Positions 1-9,236 of a stretch of DNA of 64,000 nucleotides are shown in pieces; positions within the stretch are counted from its first letter, which is position 1; the number at the start of each line of letters is the position of its first letter. The translations under genes were made by a program, and so were the position numbers. This DNA comes from Chitinophagaceae bacterium. Its GTDB lineage: Bacteria > Bacteroidota > Bacteroidia > Chitinophagales > Chitinophagaceae. The stretch is taken from contig CANGTN010000001.1 of the NCBI GenBank assembly GCA_947456805.1, forward strand, positions 168,629-232,628, read 5' to 3'. The notes beneath the pieces were generated by a model. That model made no database searches. It was not told the origin of the DNA and worked only from the letters and a program-made list of their open reading frames with translations.

Positions 1-2
1 TT

Positions 3-869
3 TCGTCGCTTATTCATTTTTGCAATGCACAAACAATGATTCCTTTATATGTAGGCAGCATTGCCAACAGCAAGCCTTGTGCGGTACAGGAAAAAATTCC
101 TGCAGAAGGTCGTGTTGCAGGAATTATAAAACCTATGCTTTATGCTTTTTTACCGTTGAAAAAAGATTCATTAAAAACAGCTGTAATTATTTGTCCAGGA
201 GGTGGTTACAGCCGATTGGCAATAGATCATGAAGGATTTAAAGTTGCAGAAACTTTGAACAAATAAGGTATTACAGCATTTGTATTAAAATACAGAAATC
301 CTATTGATTCGGCTTGTTTTATCGATAAAGAGTTGGTGGCACTTGAAGATGCGCAACAAGCATTAACGCTTGTAAGATCAAAAGCAGCCGAGTTTGACAT
401 CAACTCACAAAATGTAGGCATGATGGGCTTTTCAGCCGGTGGGCATTTAACGTCTACCGTTGCAACACATTTTGGAAACAATACAAAACTCCGACCAGAT
501 TTTATTATTCTGGGCTATCCTGTAATTAGTTTTCAAGACAGTTTAATGCACAAGGGTTCCAGAGAAAACATGCTGGGCAAAAACCCCGCAAATGAAAAAA
601 TTGATTTATACAGCAACGAGCTTCAGGTTACAGCAAATACGCCACCTGCATTTATCATGCATGCAGCAGATGATAAAACCGTTAAAGTGCAAAACAGCAT
701 TTTGTTTTACCTCGCTTTGCTTAAAAACAAAGTTCCAGCGGAATTACATCTTTTTCAAACAGGCGGACACGGATTTGGATTGTTGAACAAATCCGAACCA
801 TCGCCCTGGATTGAAAATGTGTTTTTATGGCTGAAAGTCAACCAATTTATAAAAGGCAATTTGTTGTAA
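3..869 (+). pseudogene. Alpha/beta hydrolase (esterase, BD-FAE/acetylxylan-esterase type), nonsense-interrupted, 5' end outside window
   Basis: The reading frame is open from the window edge and begins with what looks like the end of a signal peptide (LIHFCNAQ) before the mature protein. It then shows the oxyanion-hole region CPGGGYSRLA. A single in-frame TAA at 264-266 interrupts it, and the same frame continues immediately with GITAFVLKYR, which is normal family sequence. Downstream come the nucleophile elbow GFSAGGHL, a catalytic Asp in HAADDKTV and a catalytic His in GGHGFG, so every catalytic element is present and only the stop breaks the gene. Residual translation from the TTG at 333 would lack the oxyanion hole. 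A related intact gene lies at 10363. A sequencing error is the main alternative to true inactivation. Confidence 0.8.
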
Positions 870-1262
870 TTATTTTTTTGCCTTTGGTGCTGCTTTTGTC
901 GTTGTCTTTGTTGATTTTGCAGCAGCTTCAACTTTGGCAGTTGTTACTTTTTTTGTTTTTGGTGCTGCTTTTTTTACTTCGTTTGGTACAGTTATCAAAC
1001 AATTTTCAACTTGAAATTGAGAAACAAAATGATAGCCGTCTGCCGAGTCATCATTTACCCATCTGCCATCATTTAACAAATAACGATAACTATATGTTTT
1101 TCCTTTTTCTAAAGGGACACTTACTTTCAGGCTGCCGTCCTTTTGTTTTTTTAATTTTATGCCGTTGTTGATATCCCAATCATTAAAATCTCCTACTAAT
1201 GTTCCCTCTGTTGCTGATAATACAATATTTGGAGAAAGTCGAAATGTTACTTTAGTTGTCAT
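870..1262 (-). CDS. CBM48-like (isoamylase N-terminal/AMPK-type) glycogen-binding domain protein with basic tail
   Basis: About 130 residues. Residues 1-85 have the early-set beta-sandwich pattern seen in glycogen-binding modules: VTFRLSP, the hallmark VGDFNDWD, then KTYSYRYLLNDGRWVNDD. No catalytic domain follows. The last 40 residues are a low-complexity Lys/Ala/Thr/Pro tail (AAPKTKKVTTAK and similar) resembling histone H1-like tails. I start at the ATG at 1262 because the domain begins there; the 17 residues upstream in frame are not domain-like. Its stop lies immediately after the convergent esterase remnant. Binding of alpha-glucan is inferred from the fold; the role of the tail is unknown. 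Confidence 0.8.
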   Translation of the reverse strand: MTTKVTFRLSPNIVLSATEGTLVGDFNDWDINNGIKLKKQKDGSLKVSVPLEKGKTYSYRYLLNDGRWVNDDSADGYHFVSQFQVENCLITVPNEVKKAAPKTKKVTTAKVEAAAKSTKTTTKAAPKAKK

Positions 1263-1358
1263 TGCTTGTTTTTTTAAATAAAAAAAGTCGAGTTGTTGTC
1301 TGTATATACGCATTTCATAAAAAAGTAACCCGTCGAAAAGAAATTTTTTACCCGAAAT

Positions 1359-1979
1359 TTGTCTTCATTGAAAACAAATACACAACAATTTATTTTTGGC
1401 AATATCACCATTGAGTTGTGTATGCCTGATGCAGCGTGCATTCGGAAGGATTACGAAACAACAAATAACAACAATACTCCCTTTCCTTTTTGGGCAAAAG
1501 TTTGGCCAGCTTCCATAGGGCTGTGTAGTTTTTTAGCAGAAAATATTGAATACATAGCAGATAAAAAAGTGGTAGAAGTTGCAGCCGGATTGGGTTTGCC
1601 ATCTTTGTACGCAGCACATGTTGCTGCTCATATTGTTTGTAGCGATTATTTGCAACAACCAATAGATTTTGTAAATAAATCTATTGAACTAAACGCATTG
1701 AAAAATATTACAACAACGATTTTCGACTGGAATCATTTGCCCGATGATTTTAGTGCAGATGTGTTGTTGTTAAGTGATGTCAATTATGATCCCGTTGCAT
1801 TTGATTCCCTTTATTTAATGATGGAAAAATTAATTCAAAACAATACGACCATTATTTTGGCAACCCCTCAGCGACTGATGGCAAAACCGTTTATTGAAAA
1901 AATTGAACATTGGTGTATTGTTAAAACAACACAATTGGTGAATAATAGCTGGGTAAGCGTATTTGTTTTGGAGGATTAG
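1359..1979 (+). CDS. Predicted class I SAM-dependent methyltransferase, METTL21-like
   Basis: A 206-residue protein with a WPAS segment (about residue 49) just before motif I, VVEVAAGLGLPSL, and a later LLLSDVNYDP segment. This layout matches the METTL21/nicotinamide-N-methyltransferase-like group of protein methyltransferases, which place a conserved Trp-Pro before the SAM loop. The usual Asp/Glu-x-Gly-x-Gly loop reads E-V-A-A-G-L-G here. No ATG is available near the start: the frame opens after a TAA at 1326, so translation must begin at TTG 1359 or TTG 1368. The substrate cannot be read from sequence, and the gene stands alone. Confidence 0.75.
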   Translation: MSSLKTNTQQFIFGNITIELCMPDAACIRKDYETTNNNNTPFPFWAKVWPASIGLCSFLAENIEYIADKKVVEVAAGLGLPSLYAAHVAAHIVCSDYLQQPIDFVNKSIELNALKNITTTIFDWNHLPDDFSADVLLLSDVNYDPVAFDSLYLMMEKLIQNNTTIILATPQRLMAKPFIEKIEHWCIVKTTQLVNNSWVSVFVLED

Positions 1980-2004
1980 CAGGTTGTCCCTAAATGTTAC
2001 CCGC

Positions 2005-2056
2005 TTGGCGTAGTCTGCGACTATTTCGCGGCGTAAACAAACCTCTGATTTGTATT
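2005..2056 (+). repeat. Dispersed hairpin repeat, copy A
   Basis: A small hairpin (TAGTC-tgc-GACTA, 2011-2023) is followed by TTCG and then the 14-mer CTCTGATTTGTATT at 2043-2056. The same arrangement (hairpin with TAGAC/GTCTA arms, TTCG, same 14-mer) occurs at 11250-11288. The rest of the 1980-2268 gap shows no supportable gene. It includes a string of short, overlapping, unconvincing frames on both strands. Confidence 0.5.
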
Positions 2057-2268
2057 TTCAAGAACTTTAATTGCATAAGGGTTTTTTGCGAATTAAATTT
2101 TTGCTCAATGATATTCATCTGCTCAGTGGCTGCGTGATGGAAGTGGTTGGCGCCCGATGCAATCTGGACTTATAACGTACAGCACGAAACACAGATGAGA
2201 CAAGCGTTGTAGGCCATAGCCCCAAAATGTTTTTCCTTTAAGCTGGTTGTTTTTATCTTCACCGCAAT

Positions 2269-3315
2269 ATGACGGGAATAAAAAATGTAGAAATTGTACA
2301 GGCAATTGTACATAAAGTTGGCAACCCTACGAGGAGCGAGGGTTTGAAATTATCTACAAACTGTTTGTCTTTGAACGATACAGGTGTTCGTGATGTGTTG
2401 GCGCATTATTTTTTGCATCCTTTTAATGAACACGAACAATACCATTTTGCACACATCAGTAATTTGGCGATGAATGAAGTATATACTTATGTGCAAGAAA
2501 TATTTGCCAACCCAAAAAGTTTTGTTTCGCAAAGTGCATTGCTTGCGCATTTTTTATACAGCAAAAGCAATCATGTAAAAATAAAAGAGGGCGAATTATA
2601 TATAGTACAATTTAATGATGTACTTTTTAATAATGAAAGTGTTGATGCAATTGGGTTGTTTAAAAGTGAAAGCAAAGAAACTTTTTTGAAAGTGTTTCCA
2701 CATGGGCAAGGCTGGGAAGTGGCGACCGAAGAAGGTATTGATATTCACAAACTAGATAAGGGTTGCCTTATTCTGAAACCCAATGAAAGTAAGGATTACA
2801 TTGTTTTGGCTGTTGACAACACGAATAAAAATAATGATGCACAATACTGGATGAAAGACTTTTTACAAATAGAAAGGCTTGCGAATAATTATCATCATAC
2901 CAACGATATGCTAAGCATGTGCAAGCTTTTTATTCACAACGAAATGAATGAAAAATTTGAAGTGAATAAAAGCGAACAGATTGATATGCTGAATAGAAGC
3001 ATGGAATATTTTAAAACAAGGGAACAATTTGAATTTGATGATTTTGCAAAAGAGGTTATTCACCATGAAGATGTCATTGATGCTTTTACACAATACAAAC
3101 AAAACTATGAACGCGCCAGGCAAGTGCAACTGGATGATGCATTTGATATACATTTAAGTGCAGTGAAAAAGCAAGAGAAAAACTTTAAAAGTGTATTGAA
3201 GCTGGATAAAAATTTTCATGTGTATATACACGGCAGAAGGGATTTGATAGAACGTGGCGTAGATGAAACAAGTGGTAAAAGGTATTATAAATTATATTTT
3301 GATGAAGAATCTTAA
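2269..3315 (+). CDS. Nucleoid-associated protein, NdpA/YejK (NA37) family
   Basis: 348 residues covering the whole NA37 family. The C-terminus is the most characteristic part: a segment reading KLDKNFHVYIHGRRD, then Glu-Arg-Gly and GKRYYKLYFDEE. NA37 proteins are soluble and nucleoid-associated, and are widespread in Bacteroidota; their biochemical role is poorly defined. There is no signal peptide or membrane segment. It starts at ATG 2269, with an in-frame alternative further in being less likely. A DUF3820 gene follows after 9 bp, so the two probably form an operon. Confidence 0.85.
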   Translation: MTGIKNVEIVQAIVHKVGNPTRSEGLKLSTNCLSLNDTGVRDVLAHYFLHPFNEHEQYHFAHISNLAMNEVYTYVQEIFANPKSFVSQSALLAHFLYSKSNHVKIKEGELYIVQFNDVLFNNESVDAIGLFKSESKETFLKVFPHGQGWEVATEEGIDIHKLDKGCLILKPNESKDYIVLAVDNTNKNNDAQYWMKDFLQIERLANNYHHTNDMLSMCKLFIHNEMNEKFEVNKSEQIDMLNRSMEYFKTREQFEFDDFAKEVIHHEDVIDAFTQYKQNYERARQVQLDDAFDIHLSAVKKQEKNFKSVLKLDKNFHVYIHGRRDLIERGVDETSGKRYYKLYFDEES

Positions 3316-3324
3316 AGCAGCCTA

Positions 3325-3564
3325 ATGGATACAGGATTACAAGGCAAGCCAGAGTTGTTATTAGATTTGGTAAACACAAAAATGCCTTTTGGTAAATACA
3401 AGGATCGATTGATCTGCGACCTTCCGGATGCTTATCTGGAGTGGTTTTCGCGCAAAGGCTTTCCGAAAGGGAAGATGGGGGTGTTGTTGCAAACAATGCA
3501 CGAAATACAACTCAATGGCTTGGGGGATTTATTAATTCCGTTAAAGAAAAAAGCTAAGCAGTAA
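3325..3564 (+). CDS. DUF3820 family protein (putative quorum-sensing-regulated virulence factor family)
   Basis: A 79-residue protein with the family signature MPFGKYKDRLICDLPDAYL followed by EWFSRKGFPKGKMG. Proteins of this type are small, basic and cytoplasmic. The family name comes from one Pseudomonas structure, and the molecular function is not established. It begins 9 bp after the NA37 gene in the same direction, so co-transcription is likely. The family match is from recognisable motifs; no function is claimed. Confidence 0.8.
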   Translation: MDTGLQGKPELLLDLVNTKMPFGKYKDRLICDLPDAYLEWFSRKGFPKGKMGVLLQTMHEIQLNGLGDLLIPLKKKAKQ

Positions 3565-3720
3565 CCCTTTAGTTTAGAATTTTTTGTCTTTTATAAGATG
3601 ATTCAAATCATGTACAAAAATGATTGGCATAAGCATTCAGTTTTTTAATTTTTTGCACTTTTATCCTCGCAAAATAAACATTGAAAGAATGACTGTTTTA
3701 CCTTTTTAAAAATTGATTTT

Positions 3721-3975
3721 ATGTACATCCAGAATTTACAATCATCTTCTGCCGACGATAAAAGTTATCTTAACATTATTGCAGATCAAATGGCTAAACT
3801 TACTTTTAAAGTAGTTGATGTACGCGGCATGATTGCTAAAAAATTGACTACAGAAGTACCCGAAGGAAATCATCAATTAGATTTACAATTGGGCGAACTG
3901 GCAACAGGCAACTATATCATCAACGCCTTTATGGGCGATACTTTTATTAAATCAATTCGTTTTCAGAAGCAATGA
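3721..3975 (+). CDS. Stand-alone T9SS type A C-terminal-domain-like protein, no cargo
   Basis: 84 residues. Residues 25-84 follow the pattern of the type A sorting domain of type IX secretion cargo: LTFKVVDVRGMIAKK, then GNHQLDLQLGELATGNYI, then a final strand ending in IRFQKQ. In known T9SS cargo this domain is at the C-terminus of a large exported protein. Here it stands alone with no signal peptide, and the upstream frame closes at a TGA at 3682, so no cargo reading frame is attached. It may be a cytoplasmic beta-sandwich protein, a relic or a decoy. A possible -7 element TATCCTCG lies about 60 bp upstream. Confidence 0.6.
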   Translation: MYIQNLQSSSADDKSYLNIIADQMAKLTFKVVDVRGMIAKKLTTEVPEGNHQLDLQLGELATGNYIINAFMGDTFIKSIRFQKQ

Positions 3976-3982
3976 AAGGTTG

Positions 3983-5017
3983 CTATTTTTTCCAGAACAT
4001 TTTAACCCTGTTCATTGCATTTTCACGAATATTCAAATAATAAAAATTATAATCTGCAATATGGTAATTTTTTGTTCTTAATAAAAAGCTACCAAAAAAA
4101 TGTGGTTTTTCTGCCCACAACACTCCACCATCAACACTTGCACTTGTAACGCCGGGAATCAGTTTATTAAAGTCCCTTAGTATAGCGCCGGTGTTTTTTT
4201 CTTTTGGTGCAGCGGGTTGTGTAATATCCCAGGTTAGCGGGTTTGTAACAACAGAAACAAAATTCTCTTTCAACACGAATGGTGGCTTATAATCTTCCCT
4301 ATAGGTTCTCCAGGAACAAATGCATCCAGTTTGATTGGGGTTGGTGCAAGGTTTTATTGCTATAAAATAATCAGGTTCTACCGCCATTCCAATAACATAA
4401 GCCACTACCAGTTTGTTTTGTAGGGGTTTGCCGTCAAAAAATTCTTTTATCAATCTTTTTGCGTGTGTGCTTCCCTGGCTGTGCGATGCAATGATAATTG
4501 GTCTTCCATTATTATAATATTCTAAAAAATATTTGAAAGCTGTTTTAATATCTTCATAAGCAATATCAAATGCATGAGCGGAAGCTGTATATTCTTCTGT
4601 TGATGTTGGATAATAGGCGCCAATATTTGCTTGTCTGTAACGAGGTGCAAATATTCTTCCTACTTGGTTAAAAACGCTTGCCTGATATAGAATGCTGCTG
4701 TAATCTGTTTTTGCATTTAGTGCGCTATCGTCCACAACTGCATTCCAGCCGAATGGTTTTTCTTTATCTAGATAAGAGGTTGGGTGCAAGAAAAAAACAT
4801 CAATAGTAGAATCTTGAAGTGCATTATTTTGAAGAGGCTTGGGAATACTGTCGCTTGTATCATGCTTGTAAGGATGGGCGGCCCAGTAATCTAAACTTTC
4901 GTAATGCGGCTTTCCGTCGGATGACTTGAATGTGTATTGACTTGCAAATTTGATAAATCCTTTAGAACAACCCGTTGCCACAAAAATGATAATCGCGAGT
5001 GAAAATGTTTTTTTCAT
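3983..5017 (-). CDS. DUF3089 family lipoprotein (alpha/beta-hydrolase-like)
   Basis: 344 residues with a lipoprotein signal peptide ([17 protein letters not shown], Cys at about 17). The DUF3089 core follows, with [10 protein letters not shown], then the nucleophile elbow IIASHSQGS around residue 180. Later come VIGMAV and [13 protein letters not shown], a cluster of three cysteines. The GHSQG-like elbow implies a serine hydrolase, probably anchored in the outer or inner membrane facing the periplasm; the substrate is unknown. The 3' end nearly abuts the end of the T9SS-like gene (8 bp, convergent). Family assignment is confident, activity is inferred. Confidence 0.85.
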   Translation of the reverse strand: MKKTFSLAIIIFVATGCSKGFIKFASQYTFKSSDGKPHYESLDYWAAHPYKHDTSDSIPKPLQNNALQDSTIDVFFLHPTSYLDKEKPFGWNAVVDDSALNAKTDYSSILYQASVFNQVGRIFAPRYRQANIGAYYPTSTEEYTASAHAFDIAYEDIKTAFKYFLEYYNNGRPIIIASHSQGSTHAKRLIKEFFDGKPLQNKLVVAYVIGMAVEPDYFIAIKPCTNPNQTGCICSWRTYREDYKPPFVLKENFVSVVTNPLTWDITQPAAPKEKNTGAILRDFNKLIPGVTSASVDGGVLWAEKPHFFGSFLLRTKNYHIADYNFYYLNIRENAMNRVKMFWKK

Positions 5018-5087
5018 AAAACTAAAGATGGGTAATATTTTTTATTTACAAAATGTGTTTAGGATAAGATTAAAAAATATTCTCTCG

Positions 5088-6419
5088 ATGTTGCTTTTAA
5101 TTAACACCTCATTTTATTTTGTTTTATCTTGTAGCCGCATAATAAATAGTTGTCTCACATTGATTTTAAAACGACATATCCATTTTTTACAAGCTGTTTT
5201 TTTACACAGTCTTACTGCTTTTGGTGGTCCACAAGGACATTATGGTATGATGTTGAAAACATTTGTGAACAATCGCAAAGATATAACAGAGGCGGAGTTG
5301 TTAGAGCTTGTTAGTTTTTGTAATATTCTTCCGGGAGCAAGCAGCACACAAACACTTGCACTGATTGGTTACAAGCGTGGAGGATTTATTTTGGCCTTGC
5401 TTACTTTAATAATTTGGGCTACTCCGGCTTGCTTATTAATGGGTAGCCTTTCTTTTTTGTTGGATTATTTTGCCGACAACTCCATCAGTACAAAAGGTTT
5501 AAGATTTATAAAACCAATGGCCATTGGTTTTATCGCATTTTCTGCATTTCGATTATATAAGATTTCTATTACAAATACAATTACAAGGGTGGTGTTGGTT
5601 GTTGCAACAATTATTACTTTTTTATATTTTAAAACGCCCTGGGTTTTTCCCGCATTGATGGTTGCAGCAGGGATAGCAACCAACTTCAGCAGCAAACGTA
5701 TTCCGCAAAAAGAAGTGTTACCGAAGAAAATTAATTGGGGAAACCTTATTGTGTTTTTGTTACTATTTGCAACAGCAGGTTATTTATCTGAAACAGCCAC
5801 ACAACAAAACTGGAAAAACAGGAAATACATCAATCTGTTCGAACACAATTATCGTTTTGGTAGTTTGGTTTTTGGCGGGGGAGATGTATTAATGCCGGTA
5901 ATGTATGAGCAGTTTGTGGTTCGCCCAAAAAGTACAGTTGTGCAAAAAAACAAAAGAGATGTTTTGAAAATGAGCAGCGAAGAGTTTTTAACCGGTTCGG
6001 GTATTGTTCGTGCAATTCCGGGGCCCGTATTTAGTATTGGGGCATTTGCAGGCGGCATGGTGATGCGATCTGAAAACAATACAGTGGCTCAAATTATCGG
6101 TTGCTTTTTAGGGGCTATAGCAATCTTTTTACCAAGTGCTTTATTGGTGCTTTTCTTTTTTCCTGTTTGGAATAACATTAAAAAATATGCGGTAATGTAT
6201 CGGTCATTAGAAGGAATCAACGCCGCTTCTGTGGGTATAATGTTTGGTGCAATTTTGTTTTTTTCTAATGCAAATTTTTATAATAGATTTCCTGTTTCTC
6301 ATTTTGAATTTTTAGTGGATATTTTTGTATTGATTGGTGTGTTTATAGTTTTAGCATTTACTAAACTGAGGGCTCCTTTGCTGGTTTTAGGATGCCTTTT
6401 GTTGGGATTTATTTTTTGA
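5088..6419 (+). CDS. chrA: Chromate transporter, CHR (ChrA) family, two-domain
   Basis: A polytopic membrane protein with the two homologous halves of long-chain CHR transporters. The first half has [11 protein letters not shown] and [13 protein letters not shown]. The second has [14 protein letters not shown] and [13 protein letters not shown]. Known members export chromate or exchange it for sulfate; substrate here is inferred. The open frame extends back to 4950 but overlaps the divergent DUF3089 gene. I give ATG 5088; homologs usually have only about ten residues before the first domain, so TTG 5160 is an equally good start and would give 419 residues. Stop TGA at 6417. Confidence 0.85.
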   Translation: MLLLINTSFYFVLSCSRIINSCLTLILKRHIHFLQAVFLHSLTAFGGPQGHYGMMLKTFVNNRKDITEAELLELVSFCNILPGASSTQTLALIGYKRGGFILALLTLIIWATPACLLMGSLSFLLDYFADNSISTKGLRFIKPMAIGFIAFSAFRLYKISITNTITRVVLVVATIITFLYFKTPWVFPALMVAAGIATNFSSKRIPQKEVLPKKINWGNLIVFLLLFATAGYLSETATQQNWKNRKYINLFEHNYRFGSLVFGGGDVLMPVMYEQFVVRPKSTVVQKNKRDVLKMSSEEFLTGSGIVRAIPGPVFSIGAFAGGMVMRSENNTVAQIIGCFLGAIAIFLPSALLVLFFFPVWNNIKKYAVMYRSLEGINAASVGIMFGAILFFSNANFYNRFPVSHFEFLVDIFVLIGVFIVLAFTKLRAPLLVLGCLLLGFIF

Positions 6420-6550
6420 TTTTTGGTGTGGGTTTTCGGATTTAATAAATATTTCTGAGAAGAAAGATTGCTGCGTCCCTCGCAAAGACGTTTTACAACT
6501 TCTGGAACTTTTGAAACCTCTTCAACTTTTAAAACAAAACAATCAAAAAA

Positions 6551-9037
6551 CTAAATTCTTTTCATAGCCGCCTGCACCATTTTTATTTCGCCATAGCTAA
6601 TTGCTGCGCCAAGTTTTTCTTTAATCATTGTCAAGCCAAATGTAGCATCATGGTTTTCTAATAACGATTGTATCAAAGCAATTTTATCGGTAGTTACCAA
6701 AGCTCCAATTTCTAAAAATCCTTCTTCTATATAATGTGTCAAATGGTATTCAATTGTTGATGCCGCAAACCCCCTGATTGCCGCTATTTCTGCAATTGTT
6801 TTTCCTTCTTTAAACAATATAAAACTTGCTTCTTTGGTATTAGGTTTAGCAGTCGTAGTTTTTACTTTCTTTTCTTTTTGAATTGGTTTCTCGTGAACCA
6901 TGGAAGTCAAATTTCGTTCATTAGAATATCGTTGAATGATATCAATAAACTGCAGTCCAAATTTTTTAATTTTTGCTTCGCCAAAGCCTGCAATCTTTTT
7001 TAATTCGTGTGCGTTTTGTGGTAAATATGTTGCCAGTTCATTCAATGTTGCAGCATTTGCAACCATATAAATAGCAAGGTTATGTTTGTCACAAAGGGCA
7101 TCTCTCAATTCGCGCAATTGCATGTGCAGCAAAGGGTTTGGACCATCTGATTTTTTATGGGTTGTTGCGCTTGCATAAGCATTCACCGAAAATTTTGGTA
7201 TAATAAATTTATTCTTTTGTTGGTGAAAGGCTTTCACATTAAACCCGCTGATACAAGAAGCAATTCCGTTTTGTTGTGCAGATAATGCGGTAAATATTTC
7301 TTCCAATAATTCATTGAAAGTGGTGGCGTGTTGTTTGCTGTCTGTGATCGCAGGAGAAGATACAATAAACAGAACAACATCCTGTAGCTGTTGTTCAAAA
7401 TATACCGCAGCTTTTTTCAATCTTTGTTGAAGAGCTGTATTGTTTTCCGGTAACGTTTGTGAAGCTGACAATTGTTGTATTTGCAAACTAAATTTAATAG
7501 CCACTTCATTTAGTTGTTCCGCTATTTCATGAAGTTTATCTGCAAATACAATAGCATCAGTATTAAAATATGGTGCAATTTCTTGGATCGTTTGCAGAAA
7601 GGCTGCTGTTTGTTTTTTAAATAGAGAAAAATCAAACAATCGGAATAGAATTGTTGATTGATAATTATGTTTTTCTTTTTGTAATGTTTCGGGGAATGGG
7701 GTGTTTTGTTGTTTTGCAGAATAATCTATAATACGCTGATCTACCGAAAGACTACTTGGAGTTATTTTGCTCAACAAAACCATACCCGACAAGGAGGTGC
7801 ATCTGCTCAATGCCACATATACTTGTCCCGGCGCAAACGCTTGTCCGGCATCGATGATGGCTTTTTCGAAAGTCAAGCCTTGGCTTTTATGAATAGTGAT
7901 AGCCCACGCAAGTCTTAATGGATATTGTGTAAACGAACCCACCACTTCCTCTTCCAGTTTTTGTGATTGTTTGTTGAGCGAATAGCGAATGTTTTCCCAG
8001 CGATGTTTCTTTACTTCAATCGCTTCGATTTCACCTTTGCACAACACCATTATTTTTTCTTCTTCAATACTTTCAACAATTCCAATTTTACCGTTATAAT
8101 AACGCTTCGCTTTGTCGGCATCATTTTTTATAAACATTACCTGACACCCTAATTTCAATTGTAATGTTTCATCTGCTGGAAACATTTTTGCGCCAAAATC
8201 CTGTTCTATGGCTGCTTTGTATGTAAAGACTGGTGTTTTCAATTTTACCAATTCTTCGGTATTGATTGTATCAGCCTTATGGTTGTGTGTGGTAAGTGTG
8301 ATGTAACTATCTTCTTTCGGATTTTGAAAATTCGGATTGTATTGCTGGTGCAAAATTTCATACCCGGATTGGTTCAGTTCGTTGTTGCGAACCTGATTGA
8401 GTACATTGATAAATCGTTCGTCTTTTTGGCGATAAATTTTTTCTAATTGTACAAAAGCGGGCGTTTTTTGTTGGATTACTTTGCTGCTAAAAAAATAGGG
8501 CGACTCATAATAAGACGACAACAAGCTCCACTCTTCTTCTTTCACAACAGGTGGCAATTGCAATAAATCGCCTATGAATAAAACTTGTACGCCACCAAAT
8601 GGTTCTAGAAAATTATTTCTAAAATGCTGCAATACCACATCTATTGCATCAAGCACATCGGCACGAACCATGCTTATTTCATCAATGACTAAAAGTTCTA
8701 ATTGTTGAAATATTTTTCTTCTTTCGGATGAAACTTTTATTCTGCCAATCAGCTGGTGTTTATCCAAAGAATCCTCTTTTTTAAACCCTTTTGATTGTGG
8801 GATAAAAGGACTAAGGGGTAATTGAAAAAAAGAATGAATGGTAACACCGCCGGCATTAATAGCCGCTACACCCGTAGGAGCAACAACAGCCATTTGTTTA
8901 ATGCTGTGTTGCTTGATATGTTTCAAAAAAGTTGTTTTTCCGGTACCGGCTTTTCCGGTTAAAAAAACAGAACGGTTGGAAAAATTTATAAAATCGGCGG
9001 CGAGTTGAAAATTGATATTCGACGGGTCGGTTGTCAT
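6551..9037 (-). CDS. Pif1/RecD-like SF1 helicase with HRDC and C-terminal helix-turn-helix
   Basis: 828 residues. Walker A is GKAGTGKTT (residues 28-36), Walker B LLVIDEISM near 115, and a late motif WAITIHKSQGLTFEKA marks the 2A domain seen in Pif1/RecD-type 5'-3' helicases. The C-terminal third carries an HRDC-like region ending in AGFGEAKIKKFG, a basic linker, and a winged-helix segment (GKTIAEIAAIRGFAASTIEYHL) like the HTH_40 domain of some RecQ proteins. This architecture is common in Bacteroidota. It acts on DNA in the cytoplasm, probably in fork or recombination repair. It starts at ATG 9037 and ends convergently with the chromate transporter. Confidence 0.88.
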   Translation of the reverse strand: MTTDPSNINFQLAADFINFSNRSVFLTGKAGTGKTTFLKHIKQHSIKQMAVVAPTGVAAINAGGVTIHSFFQLPLSPFIPQSKGFKKEDSLDKHQLIGRIKVSSERRKIFQQLELLVIDEISMVRADVLDAIDVVLQHFRNNFLEPFGGVQVLFIGDLLQLPPVVKEEEWSLLSSYYESPYFFSSKVIQQKTPAFVQLEKIYRQKDERFINVLNQVRNNELNQSGYEILHQQYNPNFQNPKEDSYITLTTHNHKADTINTEELVKLKTPVFTYKAAIEQDFGAKMFPADETLQLKLGCQVMFIKNDADKAKRYYNGKIGIVESIEEEKIMVLCKGEIEAIEVKKHRWENIRYSLNKQSQKLEEEVVGSFTQYPLRLAWAITIHKSQGLTFEKAIIDAGQAFAPGQVYVALSRCTSLSGMVLLSKITPSSLSVDQRIIDYSAKQQNTPFPETLQKEKHNYQSTILFRLFDFSLFKKQTAAFLQTIQEIAPYFNTDAIVFADKLHEIAEQLNEVAIKFSLQIQQLSASQTLPENNTALQQRLKKAAVYFEQQLQDVVLFIVSSPAITDSKQHATTFNELLEEIFTALSAQQNGIASCISGFNVKAFHQQKNKFIIPKFSVNAYASATTHKKSDGPNPLLHMQLRELRDALCDKHNLAIYMVANAATLNELATYLPQNAHELKKIAGFGEAKIKKFGLQFIDIIQRYSNERNLTSMVHEKPIQKEKKVKTTTAKPNTKEASFILFKEGKTIAEIAAIRGFAASTIEYHLTHYIEEGFLEIGALVTTDKIALIQSLLENHDATFGLTMIKEKLGAAISYGEIKMVQAAMKRI

Positions 9038-9178
9038 ATAAAATTAAAAATAGTGTATTAAAAGCAAACTGATTTTTAAATAGAAATTTTCTGTTGGATC
9101 TGGTTTTATTGGTGAACATTTTTTCTCACAGATCGCTCGGATAACAGAGATCTAAATTGATTTAGAATTAAATAGAAA

Positions 9179-9210
9179 AAGACACATAGCGCTTGTATGC
9201 TATGTGTCTT
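9179..9210 (-). terminator. Rho-independent terminator of ssb
   Basis: A perfect 12-bp stem (AAGACACATAGC / GCTATGTGTCTT) with an 8-nt loop. Read on the minus strand it is followed by TTTTTCTATT, and it lies 27-58 bp past the ssb stop codon. Confidence 0.85.
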
Positions 9211-9236
9211 AAGGGAAAATGTTTTATTGTTTTGAT

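Noticed and set aside
2123..2305. Minus-strand frame of 60 residues in the 1980-2268 gap
   Set aside because: Overlaps the NA37 start and shows no protein-like pattern.
6461..6490. Possible tRNA or RNA gene in the chrA/helicase gap
   Set aside because: The TGCGTCCCTCGCAAAGACG stretch is a common interspersed sequence with no cloverleaf.
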